Below, one piece after another: positions 1 through 12,400 of a DNA stretch of 32,194 nt. Source of the stretch: Lineus longissimus (taxonomy: Eukaryota > Nemertea > Pilidiophora > Heteronemertea > Lineidae). A program made the translations under genes and the position numbers. Below the pieces are notes generated by a model. That model worked only from the letters and a program-made list of their open reading frames with translations. It was not told the origin of the DNA and searched no databases. The number at the start of each line of letters is the position of its first letter. Positions within the stretch are counted from its first letter, which is position 1. The stretch lies in assembly GCF_910592395.1 (NCBI RefSeq), contig NC_088311.1, positions 20,588,501 to 20,620,694 on the forward strand. The letters are read 5' to 3'.

Positions 1-808
1 AATCTTTGCAGTCATCGCGTTAGCTTCCTGATACATCCAGCACATACAGTACTATCCCGTACACTGCAATATCTGAACAATGCCTAAGTAAATGTACGTG
101 TAATCCCTTTCGAAGTACTAGTCCTACTTGATTGATCTGAGGTGCAAGGATAAGGAGAGGAATGACGGAAAATAACGATGTGGAACCTTATCTTCTATTC
201 CCTGGCATTTTTCAGGGGACTCCGATCCCCTGACCAAGATTTAAATTTTTCAGCTTCTGAGGACAGTTACACTGTACATTATATTACGATGTCTAGCTTG
301 TTCGGGTCTGATTTTTTCGTTTCCCGGATTTTCTTTCCATTGGCTTTTAGCATTCCTTTCACACCAAGACTAATTCTTTCTAACGACAGAATCACAGTTG
401 AGCATTTGTTCCTACTCCCCAGCGTGTAATTAGTGCCACCATTGACATTACTTCACACTTAACAATCAATGAAGAACAGATACAAGAAATGTTCCGAGAC
501 AAATTCTCAGATTCTGCCATCGATACCCGAGCTCAGCTACGTTGCGGAGAGTAACAGGGTGCTTTCAGCTGTCAGTTTCACACTCGTGCTCGCGTTCCTC
601 GCACCAGAGCAGCGTGCGTAAGAGCTCTCAAACTCAACAAGCCATTGTACGGGTTTCTTCATCAATGGTGTGATTGCCATTCCGACCATGCCAATGCTAT
701 ATATAATCATCAATCTGTAAAATTATTAATGAGGAGTTGAGCGCTTGGACCTGCCACATTCTTCCTGAGTAAATCGCTGGCTTGCTATAACACCCTGCAG
801 CAGCATTA

Positions 809-934
809 GGGCAGATTCCCATCGGCGTCCGGCGTGCGATCAAAATCAGGTAAACCTACATTGAAGTTTTTACCTCGGCGTTCAGATTTTGATCGCTCGT
901 CGGGTGCTGATCGTGCTAGAGTGTAAATCCGCCC
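809..934. mobile_element. Small MITE, PIF/Harbinger-like
   Basis: A 126-bp element starts GGGCAGATT and ends AATCCGCCC, so its ends are imperfect inverted repeats. An inner inverted pair is built on GCGATCAAAATC. It is flanked by TTA on both sides (806-808 and 935-937). A 3-bp TTA/TAA target duplication and GGGC/GGCC ends are typical of PIF/Harbinger elements. It is too short to encode anything. Confidence 0.5.
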
Positions 935-3681
935 TTATTATAGATCAAGAAGTTGAAAAACGCCAAGCATTATAACGCATTTTCTTACATCTTCAGTCAC
1001 TAAAAAGTATACATTGTAATTATAACATCGGCAGAATCAAGCTCACCCCATTCCAGGTACCCTTATTAACATTTGCAAACAAAGAGCCAATGCATTACAT
1101 GTATATCCTCCGTCCCTTGAGCACCACCTTGCAGGAATCACGGTCACCTGAGAGTTAGAGGAACTCCGAGGTATCCAGTAGCAGCTCAAGTATTTCAATG
1201 TTCACTTGAGCTCGACTTGAGAGGAGAAAGCGGCGACCCGTTAAGGGTGAAATCCAGAGCCACTGGGTGAAAAAGGCACTATTATTGCCCGAGAATAAAG
1301 CAAAACCCCCAAGTCTCTAAAAGAGATTGGACTATGTATTTTGCTTGAATCTCTGATTAGGCTAAACCGGCTGGCATATACTATTTCTATAGCGTTTCTG
1401 ACCCTTTCAATGATTTGCATCCCACCTCGCCGCGCCCGAGGCCGTTTGTATAATAACCAAGGTTCGATTGCCAGCGCTCATTGTCGGGCTACTTAATTGC
1501 AGCAGCCTCTCAGACATAATTATGTAAAAAATAACACGAGGCTGTGTTGTTAAAGACTTGTCATAAGTCACGTTGACATAATATGGCTAAAGGGCTGGGA
1601 AAGTTACTTGTGTTCTGTTCAATTCCTTGCCAGTATACGAAAAGTCACGGAATTGAGTTGATAATGTATTGTCTTCGCTATTTCAATGTAAAACAATTGC
1701 ATTTGAGTTACATGAGTGTGAACATGTATATCTGTTATGATTTAGTACGCATACGTCATGCAAATCTTTATCGAACGTCATCTGAAGCCGCTCACTGTCA
1801 CATGCATCCCCTAGACACAATATTCGTAAGTACACGCTCGTCACAGCCTGCCTAGTATCACAGGTCAATTTAGTGTCGTCTGGAAACTGTTACAATCCAA
1901 TCTCAACGTACAATCATTCCATTTCACCATGCTCATCCCAGCAGATGGTCGACTTTTCTTATCTTCTATCAGCCAATAACCAGTTTCCTTATGATATTAT
2001 ATCTATTTCATATGTCATGGCAATATGAGACATTGAAATAGGTAGGAACATGTTTGATTGTGTAGGTAATGTATCCTGGAGCAGTCACCATAATCATGTA
2101 GCGCTTTGTTCCTTTGTCTTTCTACATTCGAAACGATGCAGCAGGCAATGTAAACCCAGTTTACCCATAGCCGTAGGGTCGACGTCAAATTGACAACAGA
2201 GAGGAGATTTCAATACTTCTTAGGGAACAGTTGTTCTACCCGTCGTATCCCTGTCGAACAAGTAGTGCCCAATACCTAAGCTTGTCCACCCAGCCGACGA
2301 AGTGTGCCCATTCATTGTTCTTAATGGCCGGCTAAGAGCAGCAGTGGACCCCGAAGATGACAACAACATCAGTGAGGAAAAACGAACGTAAGTGGCCGGC
2401 TGTAAGTGCCGATTAAAATAGCTTTGGCATGACTGGACAGTGACCAGCGAAATGACAAGCAAGACGTAAATTGGAATCTTGGTGTTAGTTTTACATTTGC
2501 ATGTTTCAGTTCCATTAATCTTTGGGTATTACGTGTCGAAAACTGTCGGGTAGAATTTTTATCTTTTCGTCTTTATCGACGTTGCAGGAAGGTGTCGCAA
2601 GCTATGATGGGCGCAACGGACGACGAAGTTCGTAATTGCATTTTATCGACGATTTGTTTTTAACATTTCCCCGTTTCATTCTACAACTAAGTGCAAAAGA
2701 TGATAACGAGTGTCGCGGAAAGAATTAGCACTTGACTTGATGACACCACCATCGTATTTCGTAGACTAGCTTGTATCAACGTTGCGCGATGTTATATCGC
2801 CACTTCTGCGGCAATGCAGTACTAACCAGAATGAAAAATTCAGCAATTATTCGACAAATTTTGGACCTCTTTAATTCTGCCATTCGCGTAAATTTCATAA
2901 AGAAATATAATGATGTTCACGATTTTCATTTTGGCGGATTTCTTGTTTGTTTTTCAAATCAAAAGTTTTTTTCTCGATTTTATATTCGTTAATCTTTGTT
3001 ATCTTAAGAAAAAAATAAAACACCCGCAAAAATCTACCGGTTCAGAATACGTTACTTCCCTAAAGTACTTTTTATTCGACGTCACTATGCATCTCTAGAA
3101 TGTTAACTCCATGTGTTCTCTGCAACATTTTTCTATTTATTCAAGGAATTACCAATTGGAGGCTTATGCAATCACTGTCATTAAGTATTAATTAGCCCGT
3201 CACTAAAGTTGCTCTCTTATGTAAAGGACTGTTGAAAACCGTTCACTTGGTCGATACTAAATACTACACCATTGTAAGGAATGTGTATAATGCACATATC
3301 ACAAACGAGTGCTATTTGATTGGAGTTACAGGCCTGTTATTGGTTCGGCCAGGTACAAAAAAACTGCGGCTCGTCCGGAACTTGATAGCGCTAGTAGACG
3401 TAAGGGCCGACTCACTTAAAAAATTAGTTGGTGAAAATAGGCATTTCGAAGTTTGTAAAATTAGTCGTTTTAACCATCGAAATAGTAATCTTTCGCCATT
3501 TCAATGGTTATTTTTTACCACATGTACTTTACTAGAACTACTAATTTTAATTGCCATTAGTTTCACTGCTATTTTCACTAATTTCACAGTATGAGGACAA
3601 AATCGAAATCAGAAATTCGGGATAAGATCACCTTAATAACAAACGAGTGCCAATTATCAATATTTCAAACGGTCACTATTA

Positions 3682-3853
3682 GGCCGAAGTTACATAGACC
3701 TCATTCGTTCATTTCCCAGGACTCATTTTCCCCTTTTGCTTTCGTTCCCCTGTAAAAGCACGGCCTTGTGGCGTGCATTCAACGAGGAATGAAAAAAAAC
3801 CCCGGAAAGTGACTCGTGGTAAATGAACGAATGAGGTCTATGTAACTTCGGCC
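3682..3853. mobile_element. MITE with long terminal inverted repeats and TTA duplication (PIF/Harbinger-like)
   Basis: A 172-bp element has terminal arms of about 40 bp (start GGCCGAAGTTACATAGACCT, end its complement) that match almost perfectly, followed by a weaker matching stretch toward a short centre. TTA is duplicated at 3679-3681 and 3854-3856. The GGCC terminus plus TTA duplication fits the PIF/Harbinger superfamily. No coding capacity; probably mobilised in trans. Confidence 0.8.
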
Positions 3854-5673
3854 TTACTCTCCGCTGACTAGCATTCGAAAGGTTAAGAAAGAATTTACCT
3901 ATTCAGGTTAATCTCACCCATCAAATGAACACCTACGCATGTGACCTTCTATAAATCCCCTTGGTTCGATGCACTAAAGCAGGACGTGATGGATAGCTTG
4001 AAACGTGCTGCTAATAATGAAACAGGCAGGAATGGGTGTGCGGACCGGGCGCTTTTGATATATTTCATTGGCTGTTAGTGCCTTACCCCACATTTTGCCA
4101 GGGCTTGCCCTGGCTTGTTTCCGCTAGAGGTCATCGCATTTTCCATTCAAAGCAGGGCGCTGTGCCCTGATTGTGACTGCGCCCTCTTTCAAGTGCTCTA
4201 CCCTTTCAGATTACAGATTTCAACTGAAACACTGTATCTACCTAATGCGATACAATACTTCATTTTACAATCAAAACGTTGAGGGTAAACTGCATTGTAC
4301 AAGTTATAATACATCCAAGGGTAATTTTAAACTCAACATCTACACATGATTATTGTTGTTGAAAGCCATGTTTCATGCACACATAATATGCATCAATGTA
4401 TGGGTTATCCACAATAAGTTTGAAAGCACAGAAAACATGATGTGAGACACAGAATATGTCAAAGCACGAAATCGTGCTCCGTCCCCCATCGCGGCAATCA
4501 GACAAATTGCTCCCTCGTTATCGTTCTCAGCTACAAAACCCCCGAGCAATTACCCATTCCGACCACAGGCCAGTCGTCTGTAGAGTGTCAGCAAAAACGA
4601 ACAGATCAAAGCAAGGGCTCTTGCTAGAGCAGTAAAACAATGCTGCAGACCCTAATAGTGCTGATGATTACATGCCGGGTCAGTCAAATTGGCGAGGAGA
4701 TATCTTTGTGAGTCGCCCGAAGGAAAATATTTTTTTCATGAAACAAGAAATTTACTTGGTCAATCGTCAACTAATACAAATCTGCCGCAAAACCCTAAAA
4801 CAAATCTATCTGAGGAATATTCCCAGCAGTATGCATTTTAAAATGTTTTTGCAGCCGAGCAGGTTCATTGGTCACTGATCGAACTCTCAGACCATAGTAC
4901 TGTTTTGGCGTCCAGAGGTTGGTGTAACATGGTCGTTTGCTCCTTTCGCTCAGATCAACCAAACCCTCCATGATACACCATCCACATGTTTTAAATTGAT
5001 AATGGATGCATTTTACTGTTTTCTGAGTCTTCGATTGGTGACTAATGACAGCAATAAACCTTGGGTGCAGAATCGCCAAAAAATTTAAATGGCTATTACA
5101 CAATAACGAATGCAGATGAGACCCAACTAAAGGCTTGGAAAGCAAACGAATTGATCTAAGCTACATGTGGCAGAAATTTGGTAAAAATAAAAAAAAAATT
5201 TTTTGGAGTTACTCCATATCAAACGTACCAATCTTTTTTGTGTCACCTAAATATGAAAAGTGTGTGTTCAGAACTGTTGGTGTATCTTGCCGTTTACATG
5301 TGCATGTATATCGGAAACAAATGTCTCCCTGTACAAGGAATTTTTGCAGAAGTCTCTGCCACAGTTCTTCTATTTTATAGTCGGATCTTGTATCCGTTGG
5401 TTAGATGGCGCGTATGACTTAGACATACGTAACTTAGTCAGAAGGTGTCCTGGACCAACATAAATTGGTCAACTTGACCAAGATATCTTTACAGTGCAGC
5501 TTGGGTAAAGCATCATCCAGCCTTACAAGCCAAGCTTCGATTTGCATTGATTGAGAAAGCGCCCCGCCTAATATAGTTTCGTTGACATTTAAGCATTGTA
5601 AATGTCACAAAAATATTTGAAAAAGTTTGGTCACAAAGAATGAAGAGACTGAATGAAATTATTCGAGAAATAC

Positions 5674-6030
5674 CTGTATGGCGTTTGTGACATTCCAGCC
5701 GGCTTGCCAAGCGGAGATCTGGTTCCTACGCTTTGGCTCCGATCCTCTTCGTCCCCCAACATCCTCCTCAAGGCTACTGAACCCACCATTCTGTTTCTCA
5801 GATCCTTCAAACCCATCATATCCCGGAGTACCATCTTCACCGATAACTTTCCCGTTCCCGTTCGGAATTGTGTTAACATTTGGCGCATTAAACTCGGTCT
5901 CGGAGTGCCCGGAGAAATCGGTGTCAGAACGGTCGAATCTTACAAAGTTAACTTTCTCTTCCGATGTACCAGTGAAGGGTAGAATATTCCTCAGGGTGCG
6001 GAAGGAACTCCAGAAATTTAATCCAGGCAT
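5674..6030 (-). CDS. SLC32/VIAAT-like transporter, first coding exon (partial gene)
   Basis: This exon encodes 119 residues from the ATG at 6030 and ends at a consensus donor (CAG|GTATTT) in phase 0. The last 15 residues, ISAWQAGWNVTNAIQ, match the strongly conserved start of the first membrane helix of the vesicular GABA/glycine transporter (VIAAT, UNC-47), an H+-driven carrier that loads inhibitory amino acids into synaptic vesicles. Residues 1-104 are the hydrophilic, acidic, poorly conserved cytosolic N-terminus usual for this family. In other animals the next exon would continue into helix 1; I find no such exon leftwards on the minus strand down to base 1, so the next intron is at least 5.67 kb and the transporter core is outside the window. 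A diverged SLC32/SLC36-type paralogue cannot be excluded, but the signature is specific to the VIAAT group. Confidence 0.8.
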
Positions 6031-6167
6031 GATGATACTAAGTTGATATGTTACGGTGTGATTATCCAGGAAGCGTAATGGTAGTCTTGATTACTGATGT
6101 GGGTTTGGATCCATCTCTGCTCAACGATAACCCTGGTCCCTTTCCCTTGCAGGTCGATCTCACTCAC

Positions 6168-6240
6168 CGTGTCCAAAGAGCGACTGGTTCCTTGTCCAAA
6201 CGCTGCTGGCGCGCTCCCGCGACTGCTGTATTAGCATAAG
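6168..6240 (-). other. Possible 5' untranslated exon of the VIAAT-like gene
   Basis: On the minus strand a strong donor (ACG|GTGAGT) ends at 6168, and an acceptor-like CTTAG lies at 6038-6042, a few bases before the transporter ATG. Together they would remove about 130 bases from the 5' leader. The upstream edge of this exon (set here at 6240) is arbitrary. The region is locally GC-rich and has no open frame. This is inference from splice-site shape only. Confidence 0.25.
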
Positions 6241-8983
6241 GTCCCGATATCAATCGATAAGGGAGACTTGTGCAGCCGCTAAAGATGTGGACGAAACTGG
6301 TAAGCAGTCTGAGGATGTTTGTAAACGTATTGTATATACATCCAGTTTGGAGTCCTATAATCGATTTGATGACACAAAATATGGCTCATGCAGTATGGAA
6401 GTTTCGGAATGTTTATCCCGAAGTCGAAGAGAAATTTGGCATGTGGCCTCAAGAGACTTATCGAGAGTCTGGCAAATCAATATTCTTTACATCTATTCCT
6501 ACATTATCTTTTGAAACTTTTTCAGAAATCATGTATTGATTCCGATACGCAGCGGGTACGCCGAATAAAAGAACTGGTGCCAGGAAAACGTATTTTTCGC
6601 CATTCTGGAGAGGGAGGAGACCAGGGAGGCATGTTTTTGCCTCGGAATAATTTTGACATGCTCTCCCATAGTCGGCCACCTTTCATTCACTGCTCTTAAA
6701 CAGAAGAGGGCTCTACCGACCACCACCGCCAAAATTATTTCAACACCTGCAGCGTTTCTGCCGAAAACGTGACAGGCGAAAACAATAGCTGTGTACCTGC
6801 CTGCATCACAATCCATATACATTTTAGTGCGTTTGGGGCGGGGTGTTTTGCATAACTGTTCTAAACTGCTGGTAAGGCAAATTCCAAATTTGAACTTAAT
6901 TATTTGAAAGCGTAGTTCAATCCAACATCAAAAGACACTATTCCACACGTTTCGGGGAGAAGCCATTTGAAGTCGATAAAGTATGTTGTCGACATGCAGA
7001 ACAGCCTCTTAACAACGAATTTCGATCATATAAAACCAGCGAGAGCGACGCAGATTCTAAAAGGAGAAAAAAAATCCAGCTGAACCCAGCTGCAAAATTC
7101 TGCGTTGTTTGATTCCGTGTTATTCAGAACCTCAGTCGAGGTGGAACAATATTTTTAGAAAGTACATTGAGTCAGTTACTTTTCTTGTTGAATCAATACT
7201 GTTATGTGGCAGTTTGGAAGCGCCGTCTCGGATTTCGCCAAACTTTTGGGGCCGTGGTGTTGTTGGCTCCCTGTCGATATCCCGCATGGATTCCCGGTGT
7301 TTTTCGATACTTTCAACGCGAACGTTTCCACCGGGCGTGAAATAATAAAACGCTTGGACAAGTTCGACATTCGACAGAATTTCCGATGTCAGGTGACGCA
7401 AATGAGTATGAGGGCAGATCGGTGTATGATCGAGGGATATTCTCGTGTGGCTGCATCTGTGAAATCTGGACTTTTGAACCCATTGAAATTGATGATTGGC
7501 TACTAAGGTGCAGCTGGAATAAACTGGATACACTGGTGGGGCAGAGCCCTGACCGATCTAATCCGTCATAAAATTCTATAACAAAATCTTTTTGTGTACA
7601 AGTATTATTCGAAGTAAACACAAAAATCAAGCCTGGTAATTTCATGACCATTGACAACTCGTCGACGAATTGTCTACAAAAACTAACATTTTGAATGACA
7701 TCGAACGACCATGAGCAAAACACCTCCCGTTTCTTGAATCTTCAAAAAAAGGTTTCGACTCCTTGAAACTGGAATATACGTTCTGTGCCAGCTGGTTTTC
7801 AGTATTATTTGAAACGTCACCCATTTCATAATCATCCGGGTTAATAGTATATAATCCGCCACCATAGATAATGGAAAGTCCAAACTGTTGTATAAGCTGC
7901 GGCATGAAGTCAGTATGAAATTAGAGCAGTTACATAATCTGCCACTGTCACTTCATCAATACTCTCACGCGCCTTGTAACATCTGGATATCAACTCTTAT
8001 CATTGACAACTGATGCAAAAACATACAGGGATAGAATGATTCGTCTTCCGCCAATTATCCCATTGATTAGATTCTTTAGGAGCGCGTCCGTGCCAGATGA
8101 CCGTGCCTCGAGAGCTCGTGTCAGCGGTCGAGTGACCCTTAGGAGAGACTCTCCAATGGTGGAAACCTGCTCCTTGGGTCAATATTACTCGTTTTCATAC
8201 CTCATTTGTGTGTGGGCCAATCACATAGTGCCATTTCTTAATATGGGGTAAACTAATTTTCAAATTTTATGAACAGGAATGGCTAGGAGGTCAAGTTTTC
8301 GGGGCGGTTGACAGGCTTTCTGATAATAGATCTACTGAGAAGATGAGCTTGGCAATAGAATACACATTCTTGGTGGTGAACATGGTGTAGTGCTTTCTTG
8401 TTGTTATTGGTGAGATTCTTTAAAAATCCTGTACACGTGGGGTGACCACTGGTCGATCATGTTTTCTAGATCTCCCAATACCACACAAAAAACATTGGCC
8501 TTGATGTTTAATACTCGCCACAGAAAGTAAACAGACAGGCGACTAAATACCAGTGTTGTCAAGGTCACCAACTGGAGCAAGATTGAACTATCCACCCAAG
8601 TGAATCAATGTCACCGACGGGCTCGTATTGTTATTAACGTTCAAATATCATTTAGGTTTATTCCCCAATCCACATGTGCACTAGAGATTAGGCCTACATG
8701 TACATGGCATGCATTCTGTTGACCGAAATCTAAGCTTTTCACGATATCATATTCAAAAAGGAACACTTGATATCTACAGGCCTACTATCTTTGAGATGAC
8801 TGCGCGTTATGTAATTTCTATGTCGCATATCTTTAGAAATAGGCATGGATATAGGACTATTGCCAAAGCATGCATAGCGTGGTCAAAGTACTGGGGGCAG
8901 AGCTGGTCACATGAGAAAACACCTTTCTACTATTTTCTGGCTCATTTTAGAGTCATTTTCACTAGCAAGCGCCCAACGTTACG
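6241..8983. other. Intergenic stretch between divergent genes; no confident gene
   Basis: This lies between the VIAAT-like gene (minus) and the LolA-PAN gene (plus), so it should hold both promoters. Several overlapping open frames occur at 7130-7910 on both strands, none with a recognisable domain. A CCAAT box sits at 8217-8221 just before an alternative start (ATGGG|GTAAAC, ATG at 8243) that could also splice in frame to the exon at 9368. No TATA box is obvious. Confidence 0.4.
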
Positions 8984-9456
8984 ATGCAGGATTTAAAAGG
9001 GTAGGTTGCAAATATCTCTCAGTATCACAATCTAGGTCTAGCTGTTTTCTTTCGGTCGGATTTAATAAGAATATATGTTTAGTTAATGATAATTCCCCGT
9101 GCCATTTTGTGTTGTATCGGTCGTCCAATTTAAACATGGTCAGATAGCAGGTCGTTTTGCCCGAGGCAGGGGCGTTTTGGAAAAAAAAAGGATTTTCGCG
9201 GTTACTTTTATAGGCCTTCGTCCATCATGCACAATGTATTTTCTTCTGGCTCAGGTAAATAGATATAAACATTGCCAAAATCAAAATGCAGTTATTTTGA
9301 GGATGGATTCGGACAATATCTCTTTTTCACCTGACATTACGCTCATCGTTTCATTGTTCTATTTTAGACTTGAACTTGTCACCTTGTTGCTTGTGGCCAC
9401 CTGTGCAACTGCAGATCCATACTGTACCAGTTTACCACCAGGCGTCACTGGCGGTG
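8984..9456 (+). other. Signal-peptide exons 1 and 2 of the LolA-PAN gene
   Basis: Exon 2 (9368-9456) encodes LELVTLLLVATCATADPYC, a hydrophobic core followed by ATA, a typical signal-peptidase site, and then the mature start. It has no ATG and needs a 2-nt overhang from exon 1. ATGCAGGATTTAAAAGG (8984-9000), followed by GTAGGT, supplies this and gives a lysine-containing n-region. ATGGG at 8243-8247, followed by GTAAAC, also fits but has a weaker donor. An upstream out-of-frame ATG at 8911 counts slightly against 8984 unless transcription starts after it. Confidence 0.5.
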
Positions 9457-12400
9457 GTAAGTCAGGTTTTACTTGTTTTCCTGCTCGCCTTCCAACCTGT
9501 TCACTGTGTATATACACCCAATGATACGAGTCCAGTGATGATATGCTCTGTTATGCAGGGTATTTGAAGACAACACTTTCAAATCGGCTATACAGTGGGT
9601 AGACAAGCGCGTCACAAGTATATCCTACTATTCCGACAGGAACAACAGTTTAATGGTTCATTCTTTTGCTGTTTATGAGGAACAAGTGCTCGGTTTGATG
9701 AAGCCGGCGTGTAGGGTGATAACAAAATAGCCTTGGGTATTTTCGACAAAAAGGTATCTTCTTTGCGTGAAACAATACTTTAGTTTGAGCAAATGGGCCC
9801 GCCCGATCCACAGTTTGCTCAACTACTCATTATGCCATCTATGATTTGATAATTTAATCAAGCTTGGCGACTGAGAGTTGCCGCTCGTCTCTGGATTGGA
9901 TGTCTGATTTGAGAGGAGAAGTCATGACCAGAGAAGACGGTTAACGAAAATACCTCAGGCCATTTTGTTATCATCCTTCTCACAGGCAACTGAGTTTTCC
10001 ATGAAATAAAATGACCATCAAGCAATTTAAGTAAGTTCTTCATATCTTCCAATGTCCATGATGTGTCTAAAATCACCGAGCCGTTGTTAAAGTTTTCTGG
10101 AATTCCATGGTTATTTGGGGTGGCGTTTAGTTACATCCGGGACGGAGACTGCTTCGCCTCGGGAGGGGTGCACATCTTAGGCAGCCGGGGTTGACTTGAG
10201 TTAGGAACTCACTAGAAATGAGAATACACTGAAAGTTAATTCATGACTCCAGGAGACGAGATGTTCGGGTGGGTGGTGGCATGTGGGAGTTGGATCGGTG
10301 AGGTGTGGACGAGGTTTCTGTTCGAGTCGTAACCAACGAAACCAACCGGTCATCAACCTCTTTATTTTTCCTATCTTTGGTACATCAGGACCTCGACTTC
10401 CCATGATTCCCGGCAGCTACCAAACAAAAATTGAGGTCAATGTTGAGAACCAGAGGTCAACATGGGATGCCATGGAGTGGTTCGATGGCCGGAATAATCG
10501 TGCCACCATCAAGATGACGTCACAGGGGGAGGAGCTGCTACTCATTTATAACTACAAAGATGACCAGATCTATAAAATCAAAGGTATTGAGGAGCTTGCA
10601 ACGTGAATCCACCCGTTGGCGCTGGAGCCGTTTGAGTATCATTCACGGGAAGTGATGGCTTGTTTTCTATTTGGGAAAAAGCAACAAATGGCGTATTCAT
10701 AGTTTTCGCAACTTAGCACCATCCTTGGTTTTCAAAAGATCCGCCATGGATGCACATAGATGTACATGGAAATGTACGCATCGTGGCATCTTCAACCTGA
10801 CAACCAAGGTGGCAACGCTAAATGCAGCCTACTCAGGGTAAAACTAGTGCATGCCCATGGTAATGACTCGCGGGTAATTTCATCTTGGGCTTACTAGTCC
10901 ATGTTCCATCCTCATTCTGTTGTTGAACACATGTTAAGTTCTCGAACACAATTTTCATGATGGACGGAAAGGTCTTAAAATCATCAAGAAAAATGTATGA
11001 TGTTTAAATCACCATAAAAATAAACAACAAATTAAAGCGTCTTTTACTGACTTTCAGACCGTGCTGTTTGTGAAGTACTGAACATGACTACATCAGACAC
11101 GACCACGCTGATAGGCATTGATTTCATTGATGGTCTGCCTCATGCCCCTAGCGTACAGGATGCATTCAGGTTCGGCACCCAATTTGGACAGGTATGCTTT
11201 TTTTTCATTACACGAAATTTGATATAGGGCTCCAACAGCGAATCAACTGCCTTCGTATGTGTCATTTACAACAAATTCATCTCTTGCTGGCAAACAGCAG
11301 ACATCTTGCAGATGGCACACTCCATTTTCACTACTTCAGACACAATTACCTGGCCTCGATTCTTTGATATGGCATTGCGTAATCTCCTTCAAACCCTTGG
11401 CATACCTGAGTCGCGGTCTGTGTTACGAATCGATAGCCAGTTATTTTGTTACAAATACTGTATTTTTGTTTCATATACAAAACTGAAATTCGATTTCAGC
11501 AATACATGGGTCAAACTACAGTCAGAGGCATCTTTGTCGATCACTGGAGAAGTTGTCAGTACTGGCCCGCCCCTGGACCAAACGCAAACTTCACTTTGGA
11601 TTTCTATTTTGCTGGTAAGTGGTACATTTACTTGGCTTTTCGTCTTCTCCAGCTGAGAACTCATTGTTAGTCGCAGCAACACAATCTAGACCAGGAGAGT
11701 GGAGTTAGGCAGGCCTAAGCCTGAGGCGCTTCATCTAACATTCTCGATATCAGTACAGGGACACAACGATGCGGTGGCAATTTCCCCGTCCTTTCTTCTT
11801 CAGCTTCGAACAACTGGACGAGTGCGATCGGCTATCCCCAGATGCCAGTCAGGGCTGTAGCGACAGGTGTGATGCCAACAGAAAATGGTGTCGGTCTCCA
11901 GAACTTCAAGATTAATTTTGAGCTCAGCGAATTCAGACCGGTCATTATTGATGACGTCAGCATATTCCAGGTACGTTAACAGCACTTAACGCTACATGTA
12001 CATGTAAGAAACTGGCCCAGCAAAAGTACTTCATTGGACACGCCACAAAAAAGACATGACCCAAAGCAAGAGTTGTGTAGACTTCTTGTCGTTTCGTCGA
12101 ACCAGAAACGCTTACCAATCCGCTTCTAGCCTCGGATAGCAGTCATAAACCAATAAAAAACGATATTTCATTTTTATGCATTTTTGTTGTTGTTGTTGTT
12201 GTTTTTGTTTTTTTTCCATCGGGGTTGGGGAGACAGCTATTTGCTATTTGCTTCCTCGGATTACAGTTTGTGCTAGAAATCATGGGTTACTATTCCAACA
12301 AAATCATTAAATGTGTGAAATAATAATTTATTTCTCGTTTTATTTCAGGTTCCTCTGGGTGTGATCTGCAAAGGCCAGACCCAAGACAAACAGATTCCAC

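Larger units (their letters stand above)
1..5673 (-). other. Long intron of the VIAAT-like gene; no coding exon recognised
   Basis: The reading frames here are short, lack recognisable domains and do not join by splice sites. The stretch holds two MITE-like elements (809-934 and 3682-3853, listed separately), two short perfect palindromes (4098-4113 and 4153-4169) and many A/T-rich runs. It is called intronic only because the VIAAT-like exon at 5674 needs a downstream continuation to the left. Confidence 0.5.

Noticed and set aside
2220-2462. 80-codon minus-strand frame inside the putative VIAAT intron
   Set aside because: It shows no similarity to the expected transporter helices, so it is not the missing exon.
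3232-3594. 120-codon open frame on the plus strand ending in a hydrophobic stretch
   Set aside because: It starts at TTG, has no recognisable domain and no splice partner, and its hydrophobic end comes from A/T-rich DNA.
4795-5145. 116-codon minus-strand frame just downstream of the VIAAT-like exon
   Set aside because: Translation lacks the helix 1 continuation and any other transporter motif; composition looks random.
7204-7506. 100-codon plus-strand frame beginning MWQFGSAVSDFAKLL
   Set aside because: It lies opposite other equally open frames and has no recognisable family or splice signals; not strong enough to call.
8911-9000. MRKHLSTIFWLIL... as an alternative signal peptide for the LolA-PAN gene
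   Set aside because: At the good donor (9001) this frame ends in phase 0 and would read ACT TGA, a stop, in exon 2. Only a weak internal donor (GA|GTCATT) rescues it.
9099-9524. Unspliced reading of the signal-peptide region as one 141-codon exon
   Set aside because: The clear TTTTAG acceptor at 9362-9367, the GTAAGT donor at 9457 and the in-phase continuation at 10389 favour a spliced 89-nt exon.
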